Origin: Prevotella sp. E2-28
Lineage (GTDB): Bacteria > Bacteroidota > Bacteroidia > Bacteroidales > Bacteroidaceae
DNA length: 64,000 bases
Direction: 5' to 3'
Assembly: GCF_022024055.1 (NCBI RefSeq)
Contig: NZ_CP091788.1
Location: 2,418,001 to 2,482,000, forward strand
In this document: piece by piece, positions 27,137 through 36,939 of the stretch
Position numbering within the stretch: the first letter of the stretch is position 1
Layout: each line of letters begins with the position of its first letter
Position numbers and translations under genes: made by a program
Notes under the pieces: generated by a model
The model's input: the letters and a program-made list of their open reading frames with translations, nothing else
What the model was told of the DNA's origin: nothing
Databases searched by the model: none

Positions 27137-27654
27137 CACCATCCAAAAGCTTTTTCGTCCTTCAGCCATTTGCCCTGAGCACGAAGCACCTGCTCAACGA
27201 CGTCGCGACCGCAACCGTAACCACCATCACGATGACTGACGTATAGGCTCACTTCCTTTACTTCCGTGCATGCATCCTTAGGACAGACAGGACACCCTAC
27301 CCTGCGCATCACTTCCAAGTCGGGGATATCATCGCCCATATACATCACCTCGTCTTCACTCAGGCCGTATTTATCGAGGAAGGCTTCATAGGTTTTAATC
27401 TTCACGGAACATCCTACATAGATGTCCTGTACGCCTAAAGCCTCATAGCGCACGCGCACAGATTCCACATTGGCACCTGTCATAATAGCTACATGAAGGC
27501 CCATCTTAACAGCCAACTGAATAGCATAGCCGTCCTTGATATTCACCGTGCGCAGAGGCCATCCGTCAGCTCCCAGCGTAATCGTCTCTGCCGAGAGTAC
27601 ACCGTCGATATCGAAGATGATGGCCTTAATCTTGGTCAAATCGTAATTAATCAT
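27136..27654 (-). CDS. kdsC: KDO-8-phosphate phosphatase
   Basis: A 172-residue HAD family IIIA phosphatase that releases Kdo from Kdo-8-P, a step of lipopolysaccharide inner-core synthesis. Motif [15 protein letters not shown] (Asp near residues 15 and 17), motif II MTGAN, and motif [22 protein letters not shown] are present; no cap domain, as expected for the tetrameric family. kdsB, the next enzyme in the pathway, is at 42366-43112. It overlaps the DUF2520 gene by eight bases upstream and maf downstream. Confidence 0.92.
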   Translation of the reverse strand: MINYDLTKIKAIIFDIDGVLSAETITLGADGWPLRTVNIKDGYAIQLAVKMGLHVAIMTGANVESVRVRYEALGVQDIYVGCSVKIKTYEAFLDKYGLSEDEVMYMGDDIPDLEVMRRVGCPVCPKDACTEVKEVSLYVSHRDGGYGCGRDVVEQVLRAQGKWLKDEKAFGW

Positions 27655-28417
27655 TTGCCAGTATATGTATGCTTTTACTCATTAATTCATATATCTGCTG
27701 CATGTCCGGCTCATCAGCCAGTAATGCTTTCTGAGCTGCCATTACATTCTCGTCCCATCGGATAGCAGGGCCTGTCTGGGCATCGCGCGGATGCATCGTC
27801 TCAACCTTATCTGTGGTTTCTTTTATCAATGGCAGCATAGCATCAAAGGACATACCATGAGCCTCCATAATCTTGGCAGACAGGGCATAACAGTGATTTG
27901 CGAAGTTGCAGGCAAAGACAGCCGACAGATGCAGAAAGCGACGCTCATCGCTAGATAACTCATGTACATGAGTAGTCACCCCAGAGGCAATGTTACGCGC
28001 CAAAGTCAACGTCTGCCCATCACTTCCCTCTATAAAAAAATGTACGCGCGAGAAATCCACCTGCTTTTCCTTTGAAAAGGTCTGCATAGGATAGAGCACA
28101 CCGCAATGCTGATGACAACCAAAGATCGTCATGGGGATAGACCCTGCTGTATGAAGGAACGTCTGCCCTTCCCTGCCCTTCTGCAACTGAGTAATGACAG
28201 AAGGCAACACAGAATCTTTCACAGAAAGGATAAAGGCATCTGCCTCCATAGGCAAAGCCTCAATGTTATCCGTAGGTATGCCTCCCACTACATCACTCAA
28301 AGCCACAGCTGAAGTCATTGTACGACTATAGACTGCCACAATATGATGACCTGCATCCTTTAAGGCTCTCGCCAGATTAGTGGCCAATCGGCCAGCTCCT
28401 ACAAATACGATATCCAT
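27647..28417 (-). CDS. Rossmann-fold DUF2520 protein
   Basis: A 256-residue NAD(P)-binding protein: N-terminal Rossmann motif [18 protein letters not shown] (GxGxxA) and a helical C-terminal DUF2520 domain (residues about 125-250) resembling ketopantoate and 6-phosphogluconate dehydrogenases. The natural substrate of this family is unknown. The ATG at 28417 starts directly before the dinucleotide-binding strand. It is between the nitroreductase gene (13-base gap) and kdsC (eight-base overlap). Confidence 0.85.
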   Translation of the reverse strand: MDIVFVGAGRLATNLARALKDAGHHIVAVYSRTMTSAVALSDVVGGIPTDNIEALPMEADAFILSVKDSVLPSVITQLQKGREGQTFLHTAGSIPMTIFGCHQHCGVLYPMQTFSKEKQVDFSRVHFFIEGSDGQTLTLARNIASGVTTHVHELSSDERRFLHLSAVFACNFANHCYALSAKIMEAHGMSFDAMLPLIKETTDKVETMHPRDAQTGPAIRWDENVMAAQKALLADEPDMQQIYELMSKSIHILAND

Positions 28418-28430
28418 TCCCACTTCGCGA

Positions 28431-28958
28431 TTACCACTTCTCAATGTGTACGTTTTCCCACTTCAACTTATCCTCATTCTGAGGCTTACGCTCGTCAGCC
28501 TTATGACCAAAGGCGATAACACACAGCACATTGTAGTTCTCAGGAATATCAAGGATACCACGAATCACGGTGTCAGCACTGGTGCCGTCATTGAGTCCGC
28601 GGCCACGCATCTGAACCCAGCAAGAGCCAAGTCCCAGTTCCTCTGCCTGATACTGCATGGAGATAGCTGCGATAGAGCCATCCTCTACCCAACAGTCATT
28701 CTGCATGGGATCGCCCAGGACAGCGATAGCCAATGGGGCATCCTTCAGGAACTGGCCTCCCATCTCCTTTGCATCAGAGAGTTTCTCAAGGTCCATCTTG
28801 TCATCTACTACCACAAACTGCCAAGCACGCTGGCCTTTAGAGGTGGGTGCCATCAAGGCTGCACGAAGGATGAGTTTTACGTCATCACCATCAATTTCCT
28901 GTTCCGTAAACTTACGATGTGAGCGGCGAATCTGAGCCAAAGTCTTAAAGTCTGTCAT
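28431..28958 (-). CDS. Nitroreductase family FMN enzyme
   Basis: A 175-residue flavin-dependent oxidoreductase of the NfsB-like family. RRSHRKFTEQEI near the N-terminus binds FMN phosphate, APTSKGQRAWQFVVV (residues 38-52) lies on the substrate side, and ELGLGSCWVQMRG and VIAFGHKADERKP are typical of the C-terminal half. It likely uses NAD(P)H to reduce nitro compounds or quinones; the real substrate is unknown. An ATG at 28982 lies one base after the -7 box, so the ATG at 28958 is preferred. First gene of the operon. Confidence 0.88.
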   Translation of the reverse strand: MTDFKTLAQIRRSHRKFTEQEIDGDDVKLILRAALMAPTSKGQRAWQFVVVDDKMDLEKLSDAKEMGGQFLKDAPLAIAVLGDPMQNDCWVEDGSIAAISMQYQAEELGLGSCWVQMRGRGLNDGTSADTVIRGILDIPENYNVLCVIAFGHKADERKPQNEDKLKWENVHIEKW

Positions 28959-28983
28959 AATAGTTTCCTTGTTATTTTTCATG

Positions 28984-28991
28984 CAAAGGTA
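28984..28991 (-). promoter_or_regulatory. -7 promoter box of the nitroreductase-DUF2520-kdsC-maf operon
   Basis: TACCTTTG on the minus strand, 25 bases before the preferred ATG at 28958. Confidence 0.65.
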
Positions 28992-29033
28992 ACAATTTCC
29001 AGTAAAATCGCACGCATTTTAAGAAAGATTTTG

Positions 29034-29041
29034 TATTTTTG
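29034..29041 (+). promoter_or_regulatory. -7 promoter box six bases from an ATG
   Basis: TATTTTTG followed by CGCCCG and the ATG at 29048; a leaderless transcript is implied. Confidence 0.6.
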
Positions 29042-29047
29042 CGCCCG

Positions 29048-30031
29048 ATGAGCGAACTATCCGTCAATATCTATACAAAAGAAAGCCATCTACCGAAAGG
29101 ACTGCACGAAGAGAACATCTTCCACAGTACGAGGTATTTCAAGTTGGCTAAGAAAACGCCTCGACTCAAGCCATACCTTGTAACCATTGAGACGGCCGAC
29201 GGTACCATTGCTGCACAGATGCTGGCTATGGTACGCTATCGTTCATCATGGTTTCCACCTTACCTATATCGCCACTGCATGATAACAGGAGAAGGCGTGT
29301 ACCATCCTGACTATGACGAGCAGCGTGCCACTCTTTTCAGTATGATGCTGGAAAAACTCACAGCCAAGATAGGCAGATGGACACTATATCTGGAAGTGAG
29401 CCACCTAAGCAATAAGATGTTTGCCTACAAGCAACTGCGCGAACTGCACTACTTCCCCGTACGTTGGAACAGCATTCACAACTCCCTGCATTCACGCCTG
29501 CCAGAGGAGCGCATCAACGAACGATTACAGCGGCGCATCAACCAGGCATACGAACGTGGTGTCATCACCGATGAGGTAAAATCAGAAGATGATTTCAAGG
29601 CTTTCATCAAGCTGTTACGTCATCACAACTGGCTAAAACCCAAGCGATATATTCCTGCAGACGAGTTCTTTAGAGGATTATACAAAAGCGATAGCGGACA
29701 ACTGTATGTTACTCGTTATCACGGACATATAATTGGATGCTCAGCTATTGTTTATAGTGAAAACCAAGCTTATTTATGGTATTCAGCCTTTCGCAGGAAG
29801 TCGTATGTATTCCTGCATCCTGCAGAAGTCACCATCTGGCACGCCATCAAAGATTCTCACGCAAAAGGCTATGAGCACATCTTCTTCATGGACGTAGGAT
29901 TGCCGTTCCGCACTAACGCATTCAGAGAGTTTATTCTGAGTTTTGGTGGCAAGCCCACCAGCAGCTACCGTTGGTTTCATTGTACCATTGGATGGATTAA
30001 CAGTATGCTATCATGGTTTTACCGCGACTAA
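29048..30031 (+). CDS. GNAT/FemAB-like acyltransferase-fold protein
   Basis: A 327-residue protein with a double-GNAT arrangement like FemAB/BioF2-type acetyltransferases (PF13480-like). The C-terminal half shows GQLYVTRYHGHIIGCSAIVY, AYLWYSAFRRKSYVFLHPAE and HAIKDSHAKGYEHIFFMDVG, typical of the acyl-acceptor-binding core. FemAB relatives transfer amino acids to lipid II; others acylate sugars or proteins. No signal peptide. ATG at 29048 is used because an upstream TTG is part of the -7 box. The TonB-receptor gene begins 36 bases downstream. Confidence 0.75.
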   Translation: MSELSVNIYTKESHLPKGLHEENIFHSTRYFKLAKKTPRLKPYLVTIETADGTIAAQMLAMVRYRSSWFPPYLYRHCMITGEGVYHPDYDEQRATLFSMMLEKLTAKIGRWTLYLEVSHLSNKMFAYKQLRELHYFPVRWNSIHNSLHSRLPEERINERLQRRINQAYERGVITDEVKSEDDFKAFIKLLRHHNWLKPKRYIPADEFFRGLYKSDSGQLYVTRYHGHIIGCSAIVYSENQAYLWYSAFRRKSYVFLHPAEVTIWHAIKDSHAKGYEHIFFMDVGLPFRTNAFREFILSFGGKPTSSYRWFHCTIGWINSMLSWFYRD

Positions 30032-30059
30032 AATAATAAAACGTCGTTTTCTACGTTAT

Positions 30060-30067
30060 TACCTTTG
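30060..30067 (+). promoter_or_regulatory. TAnnTTTG box directly abutting an ATG
   Basis: TACCTTTG is immediately followed by ATG at 30068. If it is a real -7 box, transcription would start inside the first codons; it could be a chance match if the gene is read from the upstream promoter. Confidence 0.35.
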
Positions 30068-32443
30068 ATGAAACAATTCGCCAGACGATATCTAATTACG
30101 CTTGCCATGATTATGACAGGCTTATCAGTCGTAGCCCAATCGTTTACATTAAAGGGAAAAGTAACCGATGAGGACGGCAACGGACTGGAACTGGCAACTG
30201 TGTCGTGTTTGAAACAGGCTGCCGTAACAATGACCAATTTAAAAGGCGAATTCCAAATCAAACTACAATCAGCGGATTCTGTAGTCGTGAAGTTCTCAAT
30301 GATTGGCTACAAGACTCGTACCCGTGTGCTCCACAATCCAAAGACCACACAGACGCTCATCATCCAACTGCAGGGACTGGACGAGCTCAAGGAAGTGGTG
30401 ATTACAAAAAAGAAACGCCAGACAGACGCCATGGAGCAGTTGGATATAAAGGATATTAAAGCCACGCCATCTACCAGCGGGAATGCCGTAGAAGAACTTA
30501 TCCAACAACAAGCGGGCGTTTCGACTCACAACGAATTATCAAGCCAATACAACGTACGCGGCGGATCATTCGACGAGAACTCGGTATATATCAACAACGT
30601 AGAGGTGTATCGTCCCCTACTCATCCGCAGCGGACAGCAAGAAGGTCTTTCTGCCATCAATCCAGACATGGTGGAAAAAGTTGGTTTCTCTAGCGGCGGC
30701 TTCTCAGCTAAATATGGTGATAAGATGTCGAGCGCACTTGACATCACCTACAAACGACCAAAGGCTTTCGAGGCAACTGCAATGGCTTCTCTCTTAGGTG
30801 GAAGTGCCTATATTGGCATGAGCAACAAGAAATTCTCAATGAGTCACGGCCTGCGATACAAGACTAACAGATACCTACTCGGTTCCCTTGAGACTACAGG
30901 AGAATACAGACCTAATCAACTTGATTATCAGACATATATAACATACGAGCCTAATAGAAGCTGGACATTAGAGCTGCTTGGCAACATCTCAGAGAATCAC
31001 TATAATTTCAAGCCAAAAGACCGCGAGACCTCATTTGGCACAATGGAGGACGTGAAGTCATTCAAGGTCTATTTCGACGGACAGGAAAAGGATCTTTTCC
31101 GCACGCTTTTCGGTACGGCAGGCATCACCCGCCATCTTGGTGATTCAACGCACGTCAAACTACTTTGGTCTGCTTTCCACACCAAAGAGCAGGAGCGATA
31201 TGATATTCAAGGACAATACTGGCTGAACGACGCACAGAGTAGTGAGCAGCTCGGCGTAGGTACTTATGCAGAACACGCCCGCAACTATCTTACCGCTAAC
31301 GTACAAAGCCTGAAGTTGATTTACAACCGCAGGTTGCGCCAACACGAGATTGAAGCTGGACTTACTTACAAATGGGAGCATATCAAAGAGCAGAGCAGAG
31401 AGTATGAGATGCGCGACTCCAGCGGATATTCCATACCCCATACAGGAAACCGTCTGGATATGATATATACCCTTTCGTCGAAAAACGACATCAAGTCCAC
31501 CCGAACCGAAGGCTATATGCAGGACATCCTGCGCTGGCACCACAACGATACGCACTTCACACTGAACTACGGCGTGAGATTCGCAAACTGGTCATACAAC
31601 AAGGAGACCATCCTGTCACCACGCGCCTCATTAGCTATCATACCTAGCTTCAACCAAGACATCACCTACCGATTTGCAACGGGTATCTATTATCAAGCTC
31701 CGTTCTACAAAGAGTTACGCGACACGACCACCACTGCGGGTATCACAGTCGTAACACTCAACAAGAACATCAAAAGCCAGCGCTCAGTGCAGTTTATGGC
31801 GGCAATGGATTATCAGTTCCAAATGAACCAGCGCCCATTCAAGTTTACGGCAGAGGCTTATTACAAAGTCTTGTCGAACCTGATTCCATACAACGTACAA
31901 AACGTAAAGATTACTTATTACGGAGAGAATCTGTGCTCCGGATATGCCGCAGGACTCGACCTGAAACTCTACGGAGAGTTCGTACCAGGCACCGACTCAT
32001 GGATTTCATTCTCACTGATGCGCACCCAACAGAAGATGAACGGCCAATGGATATCCATTCCCACTGATCAGCGCTACGCCCTGAACTTGCACTTCACTGA
32101 TTATTTCCCTGGCACCGAACGATGGAAGATGACTCTTAAACTGGCTTATGCCGACGGTTTACCTTTCGGTGCGCCCCACAGAGGATTGGAGGGACAGAAT
32201 TTCCGTGCACCAGCCTATAAACGTGCAGACATAGGTATGAGCTACCTGGCATTTGATTCAAAAAATGCAGCAAAGGAATCTATATTCAAGAAGGTTTGGC
32301 TGGGTGTTGACTGCCTGAATCTCTTTGGCATTTCAAACGTCAACAGCTACTATTGGGTTACTGATGTTACAAATCGTCAATGGGCGGTTCCTAACTATTT
32401 AACAGGCAGACAGATAAACGGTAAAATCATTTTCGACCTTTAA
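30068..32443 (+). CDS. TonB-dependent receptor
   Basis: A 791-residue outer-membrane receptor. Signal peptide MKQFARRYLITLAMIMTGLSVVAQ; a carboxypeptidase-regulatory-like domain at about 25-105 (LKGKVTDEDGNGLELATVSC); a plug domain at about 125-230 (YNVRGGSFDENSVYINNVEV); and a 22-strand barrel ending in IIFDL. It lacks the SusC length (about 1000 residues) and no SusD gene follows, so it is a classical receptor for a metal chelate, vitamin or peptide rather than a SusCD glycan importer. Ligand unknown. Confidence 0.9.
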   Translation: MKQFARRYLITLAMIMTGLSVVAQSFTLKGKVTDEDGNGLELATVSCLKQAAVTMTNLKGEFQIKLQSADSVVVKFSMIGYKTRTRVLHNPKTTQTLIIQLQGLDELKEVVITKKKRQTDAMEQLDIKDIKATPSTSGNAVEELIQQQAGVSTHNELSSQYNVRGGSFDENSVYINNVEVYRPLLIRSGQQEGLSAINPDMVEKVGFSSGGFSAKYGDKMSSALDITYKRPKAFEATAMASLLGGSAYIGMSNKKFSMSHGLRYKTNRYLLGSLETTGEYRPNQLDYQTYITYEPNRSWTLELLGNISENHYNFKPKDRETSFGTMEDVKSFKVYFDGQEKDLFRTLFGTAGITRHLGDSTHVKLLWSAFHTKEQERYDIQGQYWLNDAQSSEQLGVGTYAEHARNYLTANVQSLKLIYNRRLRQHEIEAGLTYKWEHIKEQSREYEMRDSSGYSIPHTGNRLDMIYTLSSKNDIKSTRTEGYMQDILRWHHNDTHFTLNYGVRFANWSYNKETILSPRASLAIIPSFNQDITYRFATGIYYQAPFYKELRDTTTTAGITVVTLNKNIKSQRSVQFMAAMDYQFQMNQRPFKFTAEAYYKVLSNLIPYNVQNVKITYYGENLCSGYAAGLDLKLYGEFVPGTDSWISFSLMRTQQKMNGQWISIPTDQRYALNLHFTDYFPGTERWKMTLKLAYADGLPFGAPHRGLEGQNFRAPAYKRADIGMSYLAFDSKNAAKESIFKKVWLGVDCLNLFGISNVNSYYWVTDVTNRQWAVPNYLTGRQINGKIIFDL

Positions 32444-32500
32444 ACTGTTAATATTTCGTAAAACAAGCAATAAAATACACCTTTTGTCGTACAATTTGCC

Positions 32501-32508
32501 TACCTTTG
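32501..32508 (+). promoter_or_regulatory. -7 promoter box of the LruC-domain lipoprotein gene
   Basis: TACCTTTG, 40 bases before the ATG at 32549. Confidence 0.65.
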
Positions 32509-32548
32509 CAGAAAAATTATCAGGAACAATATAAAATTCCACACAAAT

Positions 32549-34570
32549 ATGAAAAAGTTACCATTAATTCTTTTTGCATCGGCAGCACTGTTTGTGAATT
32601 GTACTAGCCACGACAATGCCGCAGAGACAAGTCTTCCACTTAACAAAGATGCTATCAAAGAGAATGCGAAAGCTTTCTTTGGAGACATTGACCCCAATCA
32701 GAATTGGAGTTCAATCAATCAAGGTCGCGTTACCATTACGGCTGATGCCGATATGGATGCAGAAATTGTAAAGGTACAGATTCTGACTGAGTCACCTTTC
32801 CTTAACAGCAATGCAAAGGTACTGAACGAAAGCAAGGTTCAGAAAGGCGAAACCGTCACACTGAGCTATGACGCTCCCAATGCTTACGACAAGCTCATTG
32901 CTGCCTGCGTTGACAAGAATGGCACCTACTACATTCAGGTATTCGAGCCTGGTCAGAAGAAAACCGTATCTTTCGGCACTCGCTCTAAGCGTGCTACCCC
33001 CATCAACGAAGCACCTACATTCAACTCTATCACATTGAGATCATTTAAGTCTTTCAATGCACTCCGTGCTGAAGCTGCCGAAGCTGGCGAATTAAAAATT
33101 GACGGAAAGCTTTATACTGATATTTGGCAGAATTCAAACTGGGAAAACGAGATGATGTGGGAGCCCACTTTGGCCAACACCAACAATTTGAACAAGGGAT
33201 GGAAGATGTACACAGAAGACAAGGGATGCATATACAGAGAGTTGGACGAACTTGCAGACGAAGAACTGGAGAATGTAAAAGCCATTGTCAATGCCTTCAT
33301 CTACAAATATGCCAACGACCAATATTCTGTTAATGGCAAGAAGAATAACGCCCGCACCATTCGTAATAGCGAATACTTCGAAGTCAGCAACAACTATTTG
33401 GAGACCACTGGTGAGGAAGCAGTTACACTGATTCCTATCCAGGCTTACACCACTGAGTTCAAGATGAACCAGATATTCTATTACTATTTCAAAGAGTCTG
33501 AAATTGAAGGAATGGATTCTGTTGAGCAGGTGAACTACATCAAACAGCTTCCCAAGTTCAAGGCTATCCAGATTGAGAAGATTGAAACAACTCAAGAGGC
33601 AACTAACGGTGTATTCTTTAGAAGAACCGAATTCCTGTTGCCATTCTACGGTGAGAATCCTAAAGCGAACTTGGTTGATGGCAGTAACGCAGCAAGCGCT
33701 GTGTTCCCCGCAGGCTACAAAGTTGGCTTCCTTAACATGAAGAAGAACAGCAAGAACCCCAATATTAACGTAAAGGAAAACGGTTGTACTTATGGTGATG
33801 GTCGTCTGAACTACTGCGTTAACCACATCGCAAACCACTATCTCAGCGCTATGGACGTATCTCTTGGCGGCAAGGCTAAGGATGGTATGGATTGGCAAGA
33901 TCCACGTATTGCCCTGTTCACAGCCAACAATAAGACTTACATGTGCTTTGAAGATGGTTCTGACTGTAACTTCAGTGACATGATTATCGAAATTGGCGGT
34001 GGTCTGAAGAAAGTCAACGAGAAGCCACAGCCTGAGTTGGAAAGCTACTCTATGTGCTTCGAGGACGAACCTGAGACAGCCGACTATGACATGAACGACG
34101 TAGTGCTGCAGGTTGTTCGCACCAATAGCACAACCCTTCAGGTTAGTGTTATAGCTCTTGGAGGTTACGACCAGGTTGTTCTGCAGGGAATCGGTGGTCC
34201 TTTGGAGAACAAAGAGCTCCACCAGTTCTTTGGCATTGAGGCTGGTTCTAAGTATATCAACACACAAAAGAACGCCGAGAAGATTACTCCGAAGTCATTC
34301 ACATATACGATTGACGAAGACCAAAGCGTAGAGGAATTCCTCAAGAACGTGTCTATCAAGAATCTGAAAACTAATCAGATTATTTCTATGCCCGCAGACG
34401 GTGAGCCACCCTATGCAGTTATCGTACCCAACTACTTCCAGTATCCTCTGGAGAAGACCAGCATTGCCGACGCATATCCTGACTTCATTGATTGGGCACA
34501 CGACAGAAATGCCAAGACTAATTGGTATCTTAACGAAGATTCTGAGAAAGTTTACACAAGAGTGAAATAA
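32549..34570 (+). CDS. LruC/DUF4842-domain lipoprotein
   Basis: A 673-residue exported protein. The N-terminus MKKLPLILFASAALFVNCTS is a lipoprotein-type signal with Cys at residue 18 and an unusual Asn before it. The C-terminal half (residues about 480-670) has the LruC-type motif YSMCFEDEPETADYDMNDVV, known from LruC of Leptospira and from many Bacteroidota surface proteins. The central part is rich in Asn, Lys and Glu and not recognised. It is probably surface-exposed. Single gene with its own promoter and terminator. Confidence 0.8.
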   Translation: MKKLPLILFASAALFVNCTSHDNAAETSLPLNKDAIKENAKAFFGDIDPNQNWSSINQGRVTITADADMDAEIVKVQILTESPFLNSNAKVLNESKVQKGETVTLSYDAPNAYDKLIAACVDKNGTYYIQVFEPGQKKTVSFGTRSKRATPINEAPTFNSITLRSFKSFNALRAEAAEAGELKIDGKLYTDIWQNSNWENEMMWEPTLANTNNLNKGWKMYTEDKGCIYRELDELADEELENVKAIVNAFIYKYANDQYSVNGKKNNARTIRNSEYFEVSNNYLETTGEEAVTLIPIQAYTTEFKMNQIFYYYFKESEIEGMDSVEQVNYIKQLPKFKAIQIEKIETTQEATNGVFFRRTEFLLPFYGENPKANLVDGSNAASAVFPAGYKVGFLNMKKNSKNPNINVKENGCTYGDGRLNYCVNHIANHYLSAMDVSLGGKAKDGMDWQDPRIALFTANNKTYMCFEDGSDCNFSDMIIEIGGGLKKVNEKPQPELESYSMCFEDEPETADYDMNDVVLQVVRTNSTTLQVSVIALGGYDQVVLQGIGGPLENKELHQFFGIEAGSKYINTQKNAEKITPKSFTYTIDEDQSVEEFLKNVSIKNLKTNQIISMPADGEPPYAVIVPNYFQYPLEKTSIADAYPDFIDWAHDRNAKTNWYLNEDSEKVYTRVK

Positions 34571-34590
34571 CAGAAAGAGCTAAGTATAGC

Positions 34591-34638
34591 AAAGAGAGAT
34601 TATTGCGGTTCCTGCCGACAATAATCTCTCTTTTTTTG
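34591..34638 (+). terminator. Intrinsic terminator
   Basis: AGAGAGATTATTG (34593-34605) pairs with CAATAATCTCTCT (34619-34631), followed by a T-run. Confidence 0.9.
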
Positions 34639-34680
34639 TAAAAAAGACAAAAAAGGTAAGGCAATCTCACATATCTTTTG

Positions 34681-34688
34681 TAACTTTG
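34681..34688 (+). promoter_or_regulatory. -7 promoter box of the methylmalonyl-CoA operon
   Basis: TAACTTTG, 31 bases before the ATG at 34720. Confidence 0.7.
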
Positions 34689-34719
34689 CAGCACGAATTA
34701 AGTTTAAACTTTTAATTGT

Positions 34720-35124
34720 ATGAAGATTTCACACATTGAGCATCTGGGCATTGCCGTCCAGAGCATCGAGGAGAGCCTGCCGTTCTTTACTGACGTGCTG
34801 GGCCTGGAGTGTTATGCAACAGAAGTTGTTGAAGACCAGAAAGTGAAGACTGCTTTCTTGAAGTGCGGTGAGGTTAAGCTTGAACTGCTTGAGCCCACAA
34901 GCCCTGAAAGCACAATTCAAAAGTGGCTTGATAAAGGCAACAAGGGTGTTCATCATGTAGCATTCTGCATTGAGGATGGTGTAGCTAACTCACTGGCAGA
35001 AGTCAGCGAAAAGGGCGTTCGCCTCATTGACGAGAAGCCTCGCAAGGGTGCCGAGGGTCTGAACATCGCATTCCTGCACCCCAAATCAACCTGTGGAATA
35101 CTTACAGAACTCTGCGAACATTAA
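34720..35124 (+). CDS. mce: Methylmalonyl-CoA epimerase
   Basis: A 134-residue vicinal-oxygen-chelate fold enzyme that interconverts (R)- and (S)-methylmalonyl-CoA in the succinate-propionate pathway. Metal ligands fit HIEHLGIAV (His near residue 7), HHVAFCIED (His near 79) and the terminal GILTELCEH (Glu near 131). The length is normal for the family. First gene of the cluster with mmdA, a 50-residue gene and the biotin carrier. Confidence 0.93.
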   Translation: MKISHIEHLGIAVQSIEESLPFFTDVLGLECYATEVVEDQKVKTAFLKCGEVKLELLEPTSPESTIQKWLDKGNKGVHHVAFCIEDGVANSLAEVSEKGVRLIDEKPRKGAEGLNIAFLHPKSTCGILTELCEH

Positions 35125-35167
35125 TTTATCAGTCTTATTAATATAAGACCCATAAGAAATACAAACA

Positions 35168-36733
35168 ATGAGCAAACAATTAGAAAAAATCAAGCAACTC
35201 ATCGAGAAGCGCGAACAGGCCCGTCTCGGTGGTGGAGAGAAAGCTATCCAGAAGCAGCACGAGCGTGGAAAGTACACAGCTCGTGAGCGTATTGACATGA
35301 TCCTTGATCCAGGTTCATTTGAAGAATACGATATGTTTAAGGAGCACCGTTGCCACAACTTCGGCATGGAGAAGAAGCAGTTCCTTGGCGATGGTGTTGT
35401 TGCAGGTAGCGGTACTATCGACGGCCGTTTGGTTTACATCTTTGCACAGGACTTCACCGTTCATGCAGGTTCTCTTTCTGAGACCATGAGCCAGAAGATC
35501 TGTAAGGTGATGGACATGGCCATGAAGATGGGCGCACCTGTTATCGGTATCAACGACTCAGGTGGTGCACGTATTCAGGAAGGTATCAACTCTCTGGCAG
35601 GCTTCGCCGAGATTTTCGAGCGTAATATTCTGGCATCAGGTGTTATCCCCCAGATTAGCGGTATCTTCGGTCCTTGTGCTGGTGGTTCTGTTTACAGCCC
35701 AGCTTTGACCGACTTCACCCTGATGATGGAAGGCACATCATATATGTTCCTTACAGGTCCAAAGGTTGTTAAGACCGTTACTGGTGAGGATATTGACCAG
35801 GAGCATCTGGGTGGTGCCAGCGTTCACGCAACGAAATCTGGTGTAACCCACTTCACTGCTAAGACTGAGGAAGAGGGACTGCAGATGATTAAGACTCTGC
35901 TCTCTTATATCCCATCAAACAACATGGAGCGTGCTCCTATGAAGCAGTGCACCGACCCCATCAACCGTATGGAGGATAGCCTCAACGAGATTATTCCTGA
36001 GAACCCCAACGAGGCATACGATATGTACAAGGTTATCGGTGCTGTTGTTGACGATGGCGAGTTCTTCGAGGTACAGCCTAAGTTCGCTAAGAACATCATC
36101 GTAGGTTTCGCCCGCTTCAATGGTCAGAGCGTTGGTATCGTAGCCAACCAGCCTTCATGCTACGCTGGTGTGCTCGATGTAAACGCATCTCGTAAGGGTG
36201 CCCGTTTCGTTCGTTTCTGCGACGCCTTCAATATTCCTATTGTCAGCTTCGTTGACGTGCCCGGCTTCTTGCCTGGTACTGGTCAGGAGTACAATGCCGT
36301 TATCCTGCACGGTGCTCAGTTGCTTTATGCTTACGGTGAGGCTACTGTGCCCAAGATCACCGTTACCCTGCGTAAGTCATACGGTGGTTCACACATCGTG
36401 ATGGGTTCTAAGCAGCTCCACACAGACCTGAACTACGCTTGGCCTTCAGCAGAGATTGCTGTGATGGGTGCTTCTGGTGCTGCTGCTGTGCTCTATGCTA
36501 AGGAAGCTAAGGCTAAGAAAGAAGCTGGCGAAGACGTTAAGGCATTCATCGCTGAGAAGGAAGAAGAGTACAACGAGCTCTTCGCTAATCCTTATCAGGC
36601 AGCCAAGTATGGCTATATCGATGATGTGATTGAGCCTCGTAATACCCGTTTCCGCATCTGCCGCGGTCTGGCTCAGCTTGCAACCAAGCGCGATGCCCTG
36701 CCTCCTAAGAAGCACGGTAACATCCCAATGTAA
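35168..36733 (+). CDS. mmdA: Methylmalonyl-CoA carboxyltransferase/decarboxylase alpha subunit
   Basis: A 521-residue carboxyltransferase subunit (PccB/MmdA family) that moves the carboxyl group between methylmalonyl-CoA and biotin. The two crotonase-like halves show [45 protein letters not shown] and [20 protein letters not shown]. Codon use looks like that of a highly expressed gene (strong preference for C-ending and CGT codons). It could belong to a Na+-pumping decarboxylase or to a biotin-dependent carboxylase; the neighbours alone do not decide. Confidence 0.93.
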   Translation: MSKQLEKIKQLIEKREQARLGGGEKAIQKQHERGKYTARERIDMILDPGSFEEYDMFKEHRCHNFGMEKKQFLGDGVVAGSGTIDGRLVYIFAQDFTVHAGSLSETMSQKICKVMDMAMKMGAPVIGINDSGGARIQEGINSLAGFAEIFERNILASGVIPQISGIFGPCAGGSVYSPALTDFTLMMEGTSYMFLTGPKVVKTVTGEDIDQEHLGGASVHATKSGVTHFTAKTEEEGLQMIKTLLSYIPSNNMERAPMKQCTDPINRMEDSLNEIIPENPNEAYDMYKVIGAVVDDGEFFEVQPKFAKNIIVGFARFNGQSVGIVANQPSCYAGVLDVNASRKGARFVRFCDAFNIPIVSFVDVPGFLPGTGQEYNAVILHGAQLLYAYGEATVPKITVTLRKSYGGSHIVMGSKQLHTDLNYAWPSAEIAVMGASGAAAVLYAKEAKAKKEAGEDVKAFIAEKEEEYNELFANPYQAAKYGYIDDVIEPRNTRFRICRGLAQLATKRDALPPKKHGNIPM

Positions 36734-36774
36734 TTGAGAAATTAAGAAATTGAAGGATTGAACAATTCGCAATT

Positions 36775-36927
36775 ATGAAAAAGAATGAAGTCTATGCTGC
36801 CATAGCGATGGCTCTTCATGAGCATCTGGGAAACAACGTTCATGACGTGGAGACCGGCATCATCACAATTGCCGAGCGCCCCACACAGTGGAACGGTTAT
36901 GCCCAATCAATGACAGCACACCCCTAA
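36775..36927 (+). CDS. Small OadG/MmdE-like subunit, 50 residues
   Basis: ATG at 36775 to TAA at 36925-36927 encodes 50 residues, starting MKKNEVYAAIAMALHEHLG and containing TGIITIAERPTQWNGYAQSM. The VYAAIAMAL...W pattern resembles the soluble C-terminal tail of OadG and the delta/epsilon subunits of glutaconyl- and methylmalonyl-CoA decarboxylases, but no membrane helix is present. It is placed between mmdA (41-base gap) and the biotin carrier gene (12-base gap), where such a subunit belongs. It may hold the carboxyltransferase and biotin subunits together. Easily missed because of its length. Confidence 0.75.
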   Translation: MKKNEVYAAIAMALHEHLGNNVHDVETGIITIAERPTQWNGYAQSMTAHP

Positions 36928-36939
36928 ATCACTAATGAA

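Noticed and set aside
33134..34267. Open frame of 377 codons on the minus strand inside the LruC-lipoprotein gene
   Set aside because: The plus frame has a lipoprotein signal, a promoter, a terminator and a recognisable domain; the minus frame translates to Val/Leu-rich sequence with no motif, typical of an antisense shadow.
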